Shown in pieces: positions 7,999 to 17,242 of a stretch of 64,000 nt of DNA (position 1 is the stretch's first letter; each line of letters begins with the position of its first letter). Under the pieces are notes generated by a model. It ran no database searches and was not told the origin of the DNA. It worked only from the letters and a program-made list of their open reading frames with translations. This DNA comes from Pacificimonas aurantium (GTDB lineage: Bacteria > Pseudomonadota > Alphaproteobacteria > Sphingomonadales > Sphingomonadaceae), in contig NZ_JAGSGB010000002.1 of NCBI RefSeq assembly GCF_020092905.1, positions 62,001-126,000 on the forward strand, in the 5' to 3' direction. A program made the position numbers and the translations under genes.

Positions 7999-10900
7999 AT
8001 GAGTCGTAAACTCTTGAGCCGGTTTACATTTAGTGCGGTTTCCTCGGCCCTGATGGCCGGGACGGCCCTCGCGGCGCCGCAGCCGGCTTCGGTCGATCCG
8101 ATCACCGCGCAAGGGGGCGCGCTGACCGGCGACTATGGGTTTATCATTCCCGTCGATGGCGATGTTTCGACCGATTATGGCTTCATCATTCCCGTCGATG
8201 GCCAGGTTGGTTCGGACTACGGCTTCATCATCCCGGTCGAGGGGCAGGTTGGCGCCGACTACGGCTTTATCATCCCGGTGGCCGGGGACGTAGACAGCGA
8301 CTACGGGTTCATCATTCCTGTGGGCGGCGATGTCGCGCCCGACTACGGCTTCATCATCCCGGTCGCTGGCGATGTAGACGGCGATTATGGCTTCATCATC
8401 CCGGTCGAGGGCGACATCGCGTCGGACTACGGCTTCATCATCCCCGTGGGCGGCGATCTCGAGGATGAATATGGCTTTATCATCCCGGTGGATGGCGGGG
8501 TCGACGGCGAATATGGCTTCATCATTCCTGTGGGCGGCGACGTCGATGGCGATTACGGTTTCATCATCCCCGTCCAGGGCGAACTCGGCACCGACTACGG
8601 CTTCATCATTCCGGTCGATGGTGCGCTTGCCGGCGAATATGGCTTCATCATTCCGGTCGACGACAGCGGTGTAAGCGCGGATTACGGCTTCATCATCCCC
8701 GTGGATGGCGACGTGGCCGGCAATTACGGCTTCATCATTCCTGTGGGCGGCGATGCCGCGCCCGACTACGGCTTCATCATTCCCGTCGATGGCGATCTTT
8801 CGAACGCTTACGGCTTCATCATTCCCGTGGATGGCAGCGACGCTCACGGCGTCTACGCGACGATCCAGTCGGGCGCGGGCGACGTTACCACCGACTATGG
8901 CTTCATCATTCCCGTCGATGGAGAGGTGAACGGCGCCTACGGTTTCATTATCCCCGTCGATCAGGAAGGGATTGCGGGCCAGTACGGCTTCATCATTCCT
9001 GTCGAGGGCGGCGGTCTGACCGGCTCCTACGGGTTCATCATCCCCGTCGAGGGTTCGGTCGATCCCGACTATGGCTTCATCATCCCCGTCAGCGGGGAGA
9101 TCATTCCGGAATATGGCTTCATCATTCCGGTCATCGGCGACGTCGATCCGGATTACGGCTTCATCATCCCGGTTGCCGAGCAGACGGTCGTGGCCGATTA
9201 CGGCTTCATCATCCCGGTCGACGGTGTCGAGGGGCGCTACGGGTTCATCATCCCCGTTGCTGGCGGCGTGACCGAGAATTACGGCGCCATCCTGCCCGGT
9301 ATGGACGAAATCCTGCCCGACTATGGCTTCATCATTCCGGTGGAGGGCGATGAGCGCGCCGACCTCGGTGTCGCCAATCCCGAATTCGGGTACATCATTC
9401 CCGACTACGGCTTCATCATCCCGGTAGATGGCGAATATCAGGTTGTCGCCGAGGCTGATGTCGATGCCGACTACGGCTTCATCATCCCCGTCCAGGGCGA
9501 AGTGGCGCCCTATTACGGCTTCATCATCCCGGTCGATGGCATGGACGATGTCTTTCCGACCGCGCAGCCCGTTGCCGGTCCGAACCTCGTTGATCACTGG
9601 ATGGCCGGTGCTCGCTACTCTCCCGTCGTCTCGGCTGCGGCCGGCGCCGGCGAAGGCGTTACGGTGGGCCTGCTCGACTTCACTCCGTCGGGCAATGCCG
9701 ACGTGCTCGACGCCATCGTCTTCTCGGACGGCATCTCCAGCTACGAGAGCGCGCACGGCGCGGGCGTGGCGAGCCTCATCGTCGGCGGCCGCTACGGCTT
9801 TGGCGTCAGCGGCCTGGCGCAGCGCGCCGACCTGGCCGTCTTCAACCCGTTCGACGCTACCGAAAGCACCAATTTCGAAGATAGCGGGCAAGGGCTCGAG
9901 GCCCTGGCGGCGCAGGGCGCCAGCGTCATCAACATGTCGCTCGGCGTCGAAAATTACGTTCTCGCGCCTGAATGGGCCGACGTGCTGACGAGCGCCAGCC
10001 TGTCTGACACGGTCATCGTCAAGGCCGCCGGCAATGACGGCGCGGTCCACGCCGACGATGTCGAATGGACCGGCAAGTTCGACAATCTGATCCTTGTCGG
10101 TTCGGTCGGGCCGGACGGCACGATTTCCGACTTCTCCAACACGCCCGGTACGGCATGTCTGACCGCAGGCGGCACCTGCCGTGCCGGCGGCGACCTGATG
10201 GACCGTTTCATCGTCGCGCCGGGCGAGCAGATCACCGTCGCGGACGGGGAGGGCGGCCTCCTCCTCGCGTCGGGCACGTCGCTTGCCACTCCGATCGTGA
10301 CCGGCGCGGTAGCGCTCCTCCACAGCCGTTGGCCGTGGCTTGCCAAGAATCCGGAAGCCTCGACGGAGATCATTTTCGCCTCGGCACGCGATGTCGGCGC
10401 CGAGGGGGTCGACGAGGTCTATGGCCATGGCCTTCTCGACGTGGCCGCGTCGCAGCGTCCGCTCGACGGCTACACGCTGACGACCAGTCCGCTCGCCAAG
10501 TCGCGCACCATTTACGAAATGAACATGACGCAGACCTTGTCGGCGGCACGCATCCAGTCCTGGGCGCCGGTCGGCGGTACGCGCACCGTGTTCGAGAAGG
10601 TAGGGACGACCTACCGCGACTTCGTGCTGCCGCTTACGCTCGACACGCTGTCGCAGGTGGCGAACGCCCGAGGCACGGATGAGGAGTTCGAAAACACCTT
10701 CATCGACTTCTCCGCCTCCAGCTTCGCACCGCGTCTCGACGGCGAAGCGCCGGAGGGCGTCTTCGGCTTCGGGTCCTACGGCGCCCAGACCGTCGTTGCG
10801 CGCTCGGGCCTGCGCATGAACTTCTCCATAGCGCCGACCCGCTCCTACTTCCGCACCGAGGGTGAGGCGAATGTCGATGCGGCGGTCTCGCTTGCGAACA

Positions 10901-11793
10901 GCGAGGGTACGCTGTCCTTCACCATGGGCCGCGGTGCCGGCGCACTCGCTCTCAGCGGCACCGACACGCTGGCCGCGCCGCAGGACACCGATCTTCTGAC
11001 CGGCGGCGTCAATCCTGTCCTCGGTCTCGCCTCGGGCGACGCCTTCCTGGGCAGTCAGATGCAGCTGGCCGACGGGCTCGAACTGCGCTTCGGCGCCTCG
11101 ACCCGCGATTTCGCTGCGTCGCGCTACACCGATCTCGGCGCCGCGCTGCGGGCCAATTTCACTCCGCTCGACGACTATGAGGCATCGGCGATGACCGTCG
11201 GCGCGCGCTACGGTGTGGCCACGGGCGTCAAGCTCGGCGCCGACCTCACCTATCTGAACGAAAGCAACGCCGTTCTCGGCGTGCAGTCGCGCGAAGACGA
11301 CCTCTTCGGGGCGGGTTCGGAGACCTATGCCCTGACGGGCGGTGCCGAATTCGATCTCGGCGGCTTCAGTCTCGACCTCTCCGCGACGACGGCGCGTACC
11401 CGGGCCGGCGAGGGCGGGGCGCTGGCCTTCAGCGGCGGCGAGTTCACCTCGACCGCCTATCAGGTCGCGCTGGCGAAGACCGGCGTCCTCGGCGCTGCCG
11501 ACCGCGTCCGTGTTTCGGTGGCGCAGCCGCTTCATGTCGATGCCGGCGAGGTCACCTATCGCGGCTATGAGGTCGTCGACCGCGCGACCGGCGAAATCGG
11601 GCTTGTCGACCAGACGCTCGGCATCGACGGCGGCGACCGCACGCATGTGGTCGAGGCGCTGTACGGTGCGCGTATTCTCGATGGCGCCGGCGAATTGAAT
11701 GCCTTTGCGCGCGGCGAATTCGGGCTCGACGAACGCCAGGCTGGCGGCGACAAGGCCGTGACCGTCGGCGCAGCGTTTGCCGTCAGCTTCTAA
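7999..11793 (+). CDS. Subtilase (S8) autotransporter with 30 YGFIIPV heptapeptide repeats
   Basis: A 1264-residue secreted protein. Residues 1-26 form a signal peptide ending ALAAP. Residues 46-512 carry 30 perfect YGFIIPV copies, mostly in a 14-residue period with a variable linker of the type DGDVxxD; the residue before Tyr is Asp or Glu in 23 of 30. A subtilisin-like domain follows with Asp560 (VGLLDFTPSG), His586 (ESAHGAGVASL), Asn679 (KAAGNDG) and Ser761 (ASGTSLATP), spaced as in active S8 proteases. From about residue 800 to the terminal Phe (TVGAAFAVSF) the sequence looks like an autotransporter beta-barrel. GGGG precedes the ATG by nine bases. A sensor kinase and response regulator follow in the same orientation. 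Role of the repeats is unknown: possible protease-released peptide signal, or a beta-structured passenger. Confidence 0.88.
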   Translation: MSRKLLSRFTFSAVSSALMAGTALAAPQPASVDPITAQGGALTGDYGFIIPVDGDVSTDYGFIIPVDGQVGSDYGFIIPVEGQVGADYGFIIPVAGDVDSDYGFIIPVGGDVAPDYGFIIPVAGDVDGDYGFIIPVEGDIASDYGFIIPVGGDLEDEYGFIIPVDGGVDGEYGFIIPVGGDVDGDYGFIIPVQGELGTDYGFIIPVDGALAGEYGFIIPVDDSGVSADYGFIIPVDGDVAGNYGFIIPVGGDAAPDYGFIIPVDGDLSNAYGFIIPVDGSDAHGVYATIQSGAGDVTTDYGFIIPVDGEVNGAYGFIIPVDQEGIAGQYGFIIPVEGGGLTGSYGFIIPVEGSVDPDYGFIIPVSGEIIPEYGFIIPVIGDVDPDYGFIIPVAEQTVVADYGFIIPVDGVEGRYGFIIPVAGGVTENYGAILPGMDEILPDYGFIIPVEGDERADLGVANPEFGYIIPDYGFIIPVDGEYQVVAEADVDADYGFIIPVQGEVAPYYGFIIPVDGMDDVFPTAQPVAGPNLVDHWMAGARYSPVVSAAAGAGEGVTVGLLDFTPSGNADVLDAIVFSDGISSYESAHGAGVASLIVGGRYGFGVSGLAQRADLAVFNPFDATESTNFEDSGQGLEALAAQGASVINMSLGVENYVLAPEWADVLTSASLSDTVIVKAAGNDGAVHADDVEWTGKFDNLILVGSVGPDGTISDFSNTPGTACLTAGGTCRAGGDLMDRFIVAPGEQITVADGEGGLLLASGTSLATPIVTGAVALLHSRWPWLAKNPEASTEIIFASARDVGAEGVDEVYGHGLLDVAASQRPLDGYTLTTSPLAKSRTIYEMNMTQTLSAARIQSWAPVGGTRTVFEKVGTTYRDFVLPLTLDTLSQVANARGTDEEFENTFIDFSASSFAPRLDGEAPEGVFGFGSYGAQTVVARSGLRMNFSIAPTRSYFRTEGEANVDAAVSLANSEGTLSFTMGRGAGALALSGTDTLAAPQDTDLLTGGVNPVLGLASGDAFLGSQMQLADGLELRFGASTRDFAASRYTDLGAALRANFTPLDDYEASAMTVGARYGVATGVKLGADLTYLNESNAVLGVQSREDDLFGAGSETYALTGGAEFDLGGFSLDLSATTARTRAGEGGALAFSGGEFTSTAYQVALAKTGVLGAADRVRVSVAQPLHVDAGEVTYRGYEVVDRATGEIGLVDQTLGIDGGDRTHVVEALYGARILDGAGELNAFARGEFGLDERQAGGDKAVTVGAAFAVSF
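8134..9534 (+). repeat. 42-bp-period coding repeat encoding 30 x YGFIIPV
   Basis: The DNA repeats with a usual period of 42 bases inside the autotransporter gene. The seven amino acids are invariant while their codons differ between copies (GGG/GGC, TTT/TTC, ATT/ATC, CCC/CCG/CCT, GTC/GTG). Three degenerate relatives occur (VYATIQSG, NYGAILPG, FGYIIPD). Constant protein with drifting codons points to selection on the peptide rather than to very recent DNA duplication. Confidence 0.97.
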
Positions 11794-11851
11794 GCCGAGC
11801 GTAGTTCCCGGCGCGGGCGCCCATGTCCGTGCCGGGTCCCAGGGGGTGGGT

Positions 11852-14329
11852 ATGAGTTTTTCCTGGCGGGCGTTCGCCGGTCTTTGGACGGCGTTTCTTC
11901 TCCTCACGGCAACGCTCGCCCCTGCTGTCCTGGCACAGCGCCCCGACGAGGGCTCGGCGGCAACGCTCGAAGATCTTCTGGGCCGGGCCGAACAGGCGAG
12001 CGGGGCCGATCCGGCCGCCGCGAAGGCCGCGCTCGACCAGGCCCGCGAGGCGCTGGTATCGATCCCCGACGAGGATACGCGCGATGTCTTTCTCGCCCGC
12101 ATCCTGACGCTCGAATCCTCGAACCGGATGCTGTTCAACGACCTCGACCCGGTCGAGGCGGATCTGCAGGAGGCGATTACGCTTCTGCAGCGAGTCCAGC
12201 CCGATGGCCGGCATCTTGGCGATGCTCTGCGCAGTCTCGCCGCCTATTATCTTCGCACGGGACAATATGCCGAAGCCCTGACCGCGGCTCAGCGCGCCTA
12301 TTCGATCCTGCGTGAGGACGAAGGCGCGGCCAAGTCGCAGTCGCTCTCGCTCCAGATTATCGGCGCGCTATACCGCCTCGCCGGCGATTATGAGCGGGCG
12401 CTGCGCTATTTCAGCGAGGCGGCGGATGTCTATCAGGGCGATCCGCTCATCGACCTCGCCGTCCAGAACAATATCGGGTTCACCTTGACCGCGATGGATC
12501 GCGACGCCGAGGCGATCGAGGCTTATGCGCAGGCGCGGGCGAATGCGCGCGCGCTCGGCAATCCCGTCTACGAGGCACGCATCCTCACAAACCTCGCCGG
12601 GTCGCAGCTTCATGCCGGCCAGCTCGACCAAGCGGCGGCCACCGCGCGCACGGCCGCTCGCCTTACTGCGGCCCCTGGCGGCGAGAACTGGCGCCCGTTC
12701 GTCGCCGGTGTGCAGGCGCAGATCGCGGCGGAGCGCGGCGATCTGCAACGCGCGGCGACCCTGTTCGAGGATACTTTTGCCGGCCGCGACCTTAGCGAGA
12801 CCGACACCCCGTTCCGCGACTTTCACGAAACTGCCGCGGAGACGTACCGTCAGCTCGGCCGGTCGGAGCTGGCGCTGCAGCATCTCGCGGCCCTCAAACG
12901 GCTCGACGACGAAGCCGCCGAAGTCACTGCTTCTGCGGCCAACGCGCTCGCCGCCGCACAATTCGATTTTGCCAATCAGGAGCTGGAAATCGCGCGGCTG
13001 CGCGCCGGCCAACTCGAACGAGACGTCCAGCTCGCCGAACAGGAGGCCGTCGCCAACCAGCGCATCGCCGTCATCGTCGGCATCGGCGCGGCGATCATCG
13101 TCCTCCTTCTCCTTGTCGTTCAGCGAAACATTCAGCGCCGCCGCGACGAGGTTCATGCCGCCAATGTCGAGCTGGAGCGGACGAACACCGACCTCGAAAA
13201 GGCGCTGGCGGCGAAGAGCGAGTTCCTTGCCACGACGAGTCATGAGATCAGGACACCGCTCAACGGCATTCTCGGCATGACGCAGATCATGCTGGCCGAC
13301 GGAAAGCTGGCGGACATGGTCCGCGAGCGGGTCGAACTCGTTCACGGCGCAGGCACCACCATGAAGGCGATCGTCGACGATATTCTCGACGTTGCGAAGC
13401 TCGACTCGGGCAAGATCCAGATTCGGGAGGCGCCGTTCGCGCTGCGCCAGACCATTCGCGAAGTGGCCGAGGTCTTTGCCGACGAGGCGCGCGGCCGCGG
13501 TGTGGAATTCATCTGCAATCTCGACGACTGTCCCGAGCGGGCGATCGGGGACGAGCAGCGTGTGCGCCAGATCGTCTTCAACCTTGTGTCCAATGCGGTT
13601 AAGTTCACCAATGAGGGCCGCGTGGAGGTAACCGCCCGCCGTGCCAGCGAAGCGGACGATGATCTTCTCGTGACGGTGTCGGACACCGGCGTCGGTATCC
13701 CGCCGGACCAACTCGACACCATCTTCTCCCCCTTCCATCAGGTCGACAGCTCGCGCACGCGCCAGTTTTCGGGCACCGGGCTTGGCCTCACCATTTCGCG
13801 CGAGTTCACGCACAGCATGGGCGGCGAGCTCGCCGTTGCCAGCGAACTCGGTGCGGGGTCGACATTCTCGCTTCGCGTGCCGCTGAAGCTGACGGAGGCG
13901 AACGAGCCGGTAGCGGATTCGCCAGAAGAGGGGGGTGCAGCCTCCGGCGAGCAATCCGTTGTCTTCGCATTCGGCGCGCTTACCGCCGCGATCATGCGCC
14001 GCGCTTTCGAGGGGGAAGGCCTCGATCCGCAACTTGTGGAGACGCTTCCGGAATTTCAGAAGTTGGCGTCGGATCCGCAGACCAAGGCCGCCTATCTCGT
14101 CTATAATTCTGTTGTGCAGGCGGAGATCGAACCTACGCTGCGGGCCCTTCGGGACGCCCGGCCCGGCTTGCCGGTCTATCTGCTCGGGGTTCCCGAGTCC
14201 GAGCTCGTCGGCCTCCGCGATTTGGCGACGGATCATATCACCGAGCTTGCACGCGTCTCTGTTCTCATTAACAGGGATGGCGGAAACGCTGATAACTCAC
14301 GAAGTCAAAGATCAATTGAGGTCAGCTAG
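11852..14329 (+). CDS. Sensor histidine kinase with exported TPR domain and degenerate receiver
   Basis: An 825-residue membrane kinase. Signal peptide-like residues 1-30 (ATLAPAVLAQ) are followed by TPR helices at about 60-330 (for example AYYLRTGQYAEALTAAQRAY), a coiled coil, a transmembrane helix at 405-423, HisKA with His464 (TTSHEIRTPLNGILG), and HATPase with N-box LVSNAVKF, VSDTGVGI and SGTGLGLTIS. The topology puts the TPRs outside the cytoplasm. The last 130 residues resemble a receiver but have VYNS where the phospho-Asp is expected, so this receiver is probably inactive. I chose ATG 11852 (behind GGGGGTGGG); a longer start would overlap the preceding gene. Only 58 bases separate it from the YGFIIPV autotransporter, suggesting an operon. 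Confidence 0.9.
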   Translation: MSFSWRAFAGLWTAFLLLTATLAPAVLAQRPDEGSAATLEDLLGRAEQASGADPAAAKAALDQAREALVSIPDEDTRDVFLARILTLESSNRMLFNDLDPVEADLQEAITLLQRVQPDGRHLGDALRSLAAYYLRTGQYAEALTAAQRAYSILREDEGAAKSQSLSLQIIGALYRLAGDYERALRYFSEAADVYQGDPLIDLAVQNNIGFTLTAMDRDAEAIEAYAQARANARALGNPVYEARILTNLAGSQLHAGQLDQAAATARTAARLTAAPGGENWRPFVAGVQAQIAAERGDLQRAATLFEDTFAGRDLSETDTPFRDFHETAAETYRQLGRSELALQHLAALKRLDDEAAEVTASAANALAAAQFDFANQELEIARLRAGQLERDVQLAEQEAVANQRIAVIVGIGAAIIVLLLLVVQRNIQRRRDEVHAANVELERTNTDLEKALAAKSEFLATTSHEIRTPLNGILGMTQIMLADGKLADMVRERVELVHGAGTTMKAIVDDILDVAKLDSGKIQIREAPFALRQTIREVAEVFADEARGRGVEFICNLDDCPERAIGDEQRVRQIVFNLVSNAVKFTNEGRVEVTARRASEADDDLLVTVSDTGVGIPPDQLDTIFSPFHQVDSSRTRQFSGTGLGLTISREFTHSMGGELAVASELGAGSTFSLRVPLKLTEANEPVADSPEEGGAASGEQSVVFAFGALTAAIMRRAFEGEGLDPQLVETLPEFQKLASDPQTKAAYLVYNSVVQAEIEPTLRALRDARPGLPVYLLGVPESELVGLRDLATDHITELARVSVLINRDGGNADNSRSQRSIEVS

Positions 14330-14370
14330 TCGCTCGCGCCGGGAGTGTGAGGCTAGATTAGGGTCGGTTT

Positions 14371-14748
14371 GTGCGCGCTTTATTCATCGAAGATGACGAT
14401 CTGAATCGGCGCATTGTCGAGGATATGCTCCGGGTGGGCGGAGCCGAGATGGTCGGTGCCCCCGACGCCACTACGGGGCTGGAGCTGTTCGCCGCCGAAC
14501 ATTTCGATTTCGTTCTCGTCGATCTGCGCATGCCGGGTATCGACGGCTTTGAAACGATGCGCCGAATTCGCGCCTGGGAGGATGAGCGGCGGGACGTTCC
14601 GATCGTCGTGGTTACCGCCGATACCGGCGACCGTATCGACGATGAGTGCCGCGAGGCGGGGGCAGACGCGATCCTCCTGAAGCCTGTGGCGATGAAGGAA
14701 CTGTTCGAGGTCATCGCCGAGCTCATCGTGGGCGGACGCCGCCGCTGA
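14371..14748 (+). CDS. Single-domain response regulator
   Basis: A 125-residue receiver with no output domain. The acidic pocket FIEDDD, phospho-acceptor Asp51 (VLVDLRMPG), the switch Thr (VVVTADT) and Lys (LLKPV) are all present, so it should be phosphorylated. It starts at GTG 41 bases after the TPR kinase and is almost certainly its partner. Lacking a DNA-binding domain, it would act by protein contact or as a phosphate relay/sink; this compensates for the degenerate receiver in the kinase (inference). Confidence 0.92.
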   Translation: MRALFIEDDDLNRRIVEDMLRVGGAEMVGAPDATTGLELFAAEHFDFVLVDLRMPGIDGFETMRRIRAWEDERRDVPIVVVTADTGDRIDDECREAGADAILLKPVAMKELFEVIAELIVGGRRR

Positions 14749-14957
14749 CCGTCCGCCTGCGGTACTGACCCAGTCGAACCGCCCAAGTAACGAAATTGTG
14801 TGTGGTCCCGGCGGGTTGGACGGTCATCGCGCCTGCCTGACTTCGCGTGTCGCGGCCCCGAATCGCCGCGCTGTCTAAGCACTCAACCGCAAACGCCTGA
14901 AAGCGCTGGTCGAACCCGATTTACTGGCAAAAGCCCTTGCGGCCTTTGGCGGAATTC

Positions 14958-14973
14958 ACCACAATGTATTGGT
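14958..14973 (+). promoter_or_regulatory. NrdR box 1 of nrdA
   Basis: CCACAATGTATTGGTG agrees with the NrdR-box consensus acaCwAtATaTwGtgt at most core positions. NrdR is the ATP/dATP-sensing repressor of ribonucleotide reductase genes and binds paired boxes about three helical turns apart. The second box is 32 bases downstream. Confidence 0.65.
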
Positions 14974-14989
14974 GTTTGGGGCGATGCGA

Positions 14990-15005
14990 CCTACTATATG
15001 TGGGT
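14990..15005 (+). promoter_or_regulatory. NrdR box 2 of nrdA
   Basis: CTACTATATGTGGGTT keeps the CwAtAT-T-G core of the NrdR box and lies 32 bases after box 1, which is the spacing expected for cooperative NrdR binding. Its position can be off by one base. Confidence 0.6.
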
Positions 15006-15264
15006 TGCGGTCGGGCTACGCCATCGGGCCGGCCTGGACGCGCAGGATAGCGTCACCGCTGACACGAGAACAGGTTTTTGTCGGACAGTCCGGTGTGGCC
15101 GGCGTCCGCGCGCCTGTGGATAGCGAGGATATCGGGGACAAGTCGGTCGCCGCGCTCGCCTTGGCCGCGCCAGCCGAAGTAGGGCTGGGATTTGGCCGCG
15201 ACGACGAACGACCGGTCCGGCGGATGTGCCGGAGGCGGCATTTTACAAAGGGGAGTAGCGCGCG

Positions 15265-17142
15265 ATGGATTTTGCAACCGGCGAAACGGAAGTCACGGTC
15301 GACGGCGGTCCGGAGCAGGGCTCTGCCAAGACCTCGGACTATGCGCCGCGCTTCTCGATCAGGATCGATCGCTCGCGCGATGACCGCCTGACGGTGTTCG
15401 GCAAGGAAACGCTCAGCGACCGCTATCTCCTCCCCGGCGAGGAGCCGCAGGACCTTTTCGCCCGCGTCGCGGCGGCCTATGCCGACGATGCCGAGCACGC
15501 GCAGCGCCTTTACGACTATATTTCCAATCTCTGGTTCATGCCGGCGACCCCCGTCCTGTCGAACGGCGGCACCGGCCGCGGCCTGCCGATTTCCTGCTAC
15601 CTGAACTCGGTACCCGACAGCCTCGACGGCATCGTCGGCACCTGGAACGAGAATGTCTGGCTCGCGTCGAAGGGCGGCGGCATCGGCACCTATTGGGGCA
15701 ATGTTCGCGGCATCGGCGAAAGCGTAGGGCTCAACGGCAAGACCAGCGGCATCGTGCCCTTCGTGCGCGTCATGGATTCGCTGACGCTCGCCATTTCGCA
15801 GGGCTCGCTGCGCCGCGGCTCGGCTGCCTGCTACCTCGACATCACCCATCCGGAAATCGAGGAATTCCTCGAAATCCGCAAACCCTCGGGCGATTTCAAC
15901 CGCAAGGCGCTCAATCTTCACCACGGCATCAACATCACCGATGCCTTCATGGAGGCGGTGAAGAATGGCGAGGAGTTCGACCTTCTGTCGCCCAAGGACG
16001 GCAGCGTCCGTGCGACCGTCGATGCCCGCGCGCTGTTCCAGAAGATCGTCGAGACCCGCCTCGCGACCGGCGAGCCCTACATGCTGTTCATCGACCGGGT
16101 GAACGAATCCATGCCGAAGCATCAGCGCGATGCGGGGCTGAAGGTCTCGACCTCGAATCTCTGTTCGGAAATCACCCTGCCGACCGGTTTCGACCAATAT
16201 GGCGAGGATCGCACCGCGGTGTGCTGCCTGTCGTCGCTCAATCTCGAAACCTGGGACGAATGGTCGAAGGAGGAAGGGTTCATCGAGGATGTCATGCGCT
16301 TCCTCGACAACGTCCTTACCGACTATATCGAAAAGGCGCCCGACGAGATGGCGCGCGCCAAATATTCGGCGATGCGTGAACGCTCGGTCGGGCTTGGCGT
16401 CATGGGCTTCCACAGCTTCCTGCAGGCGCGCCAGATTCCGTTCGAATCCGCGCTGGCAAAGTCTTGGAACATGAAGATTTTCAAGCATATCCGCGCTGAG
16501 GCTGACGAGGCGTCGATGCTGCTGGCAAAGGAACGCGGCGCATGTCCCGATGCGCAGGACATGGGCGCGTTGGAGCGCTTTTCCTGCAAGATGGCGATCG
16601 CGCCGACCGCCTCGATTTCGATCATCTGCGGCGGCACCTCGGCCTGCATCGAACCCATTCCGGCGAACATCTACACCCACAAGACCCTTTCGGGCAGCTT
16701 CACGGTGAAGAATCCGCATCTCGACGCTCTCCTGAAGGAAAAGTCGAAGGATACGGACAAGGTGTGGACGTCGATCCTGGAGCGGGGCGGCAGCGTCCAG
16801 CATCTCGACTTCCTGACGCCTGACGAAAAGGCCGTCTTCCGCACCGCGTTCGAGGTCGATCAGCGCTGGCTGCTCGAGCTTGCGGCCGACCGGACGCCCT
16901 ATATCGACCAGTCGCAGTCGCTGAACCTCTTCATTCCCGCCGACGCCGAGAAATGGGACCTGCTCATGCTGCATTTCCGCGCGTGGGAGCTGGGCATTAA
17001 GTCGCTCTACTATCTGCGGTCGAAGTCGGTGCAGCGTGCCGGCTTTGCGGGCGGGGTCGAGGCGGACAATACCGCCGAGGCAAAGACCATCGACCTCGAA
17101 ATGCCGAACACCGATTATGACGAGTGTCTGGCCTGCCAATAG
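15265..17142 (+). CDS. nrdA: Ribonucleoside-diphosphate reductase alpha subunit, class I
   Basis: A 625-residue catalytic subunit that reduces ribonucleotides to deoxyribonucleotides. The ten-stranded barrel motifs are present: PATPVLSNGG, SCYLNSVPDS with an active-site Cys, the NLCSEI loop (N-x-C-x-E, radical Cys and Glu), the allosteric/substrate segments around RRGSAACYLDITHPEIEEF, and a C-terminal redox pair DECLACQ. It has no N-terminal ATP-cone, so it should lack classical dATP overall-activity control; regulation may rest on NrdR (two boxes upstream). The beta subunit gene is not adjacent but 2.4 kb downstream behind four other genes. Confidence 0.95.
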   Translation: MDFATGETEVTVDGGPEQGSAKTSDYAPRFSIRIDRSRDDRLTVFGKETLSDRYLLPGEEPQDLFARVAAAYADDAEHAQRLYDYISNLWFMPATPVLSNGGTGRGLPISCYLNSVPDSLDGIVGTWNENVWLASKGGGIGTYWGNVRGIGESVGLNGKTSGIVPFVRVMDSLTLAISQGSLRRGSAACYLDITHPEIEEFLEIRKPSGDFNRKALNLHHGINITDAFMEAVKNGEEFDLLSPKDGSVRATVDARALFQKIVETRLATGEPYMLFIDRVNESMPKHQRDAGLKVSTSNLCSEITLPTGFDQYGEDRTAVCCLSSLNLETWDEWSKEEGFIEDVMRFLDNVLTDYIEKAPDEMARAKYSAMRERSVGLGVMGFHSFLQARQIPFESALAKSWNMKIFKHIRAEADEASMLLAKERGACPDAQDMGALERFSCKMAIAPTASISIICGGTSACIEPIPANIYTHKTLSGSFTVKNPHLDALLKEKSKDTDKVWTSILERGGSVQHLDFLTPDEKAVFRTAFEVDQRWLLELAADRTPYIDQSQSLNLFIPADAEKWDLLMLHFRAWELGIKSLYYLRSKSVQRAGFAGGVEADNTAEAKTIDLEMPNTDYDECLACQ

Positions 17143-17242
17143 GCGGGTGACCGGTCGTCTGTTTCGCGCACCATGACCTGGATCAAAGCGGACCGGGACG
17201 CGGCGGCACATGATGGCTCCTTCTTGAACTGGGAGGTCCATC

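Larger units (their letters stand above)
14749..15264 (+). promoter_or_regulatory. Long leader of nrdA
   Basis: A 516-base gap without a convincing gene. Its left part has a distant inverted pair TGACCGTCC / GGACGGTCA (about 14746 and 14817). The middle carries two NrdR-box candidates described separately. The last part leads to AAAGGGGAG, the nrdA ribosome-binding site. Short open frames on both strands here look non-coding. Confidence 0.5.

Noticed and set aside
8134-9534. Regular 42-base repeats as a CRISPR array
   Set aside because: Repeat units vary at third codon positions, spacers are about 20 bases and the whole stretch is one coding frame.
7906-12138. Very long minus-strand open frame with RNDEAVV-like repeats
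   Set aside because: It is the antisense image of the YGFIIPV repeat gene; it lacks a start context and its repeats mirror the coding repeats of the plus strand.
14969-15391. 140-codon open frame in the nrdA leader
   Set aside because: It starts at a non-ATG codon without ribosome-binding site, has random composition and overlaps nrdA out of frame and the NrdR boxes.
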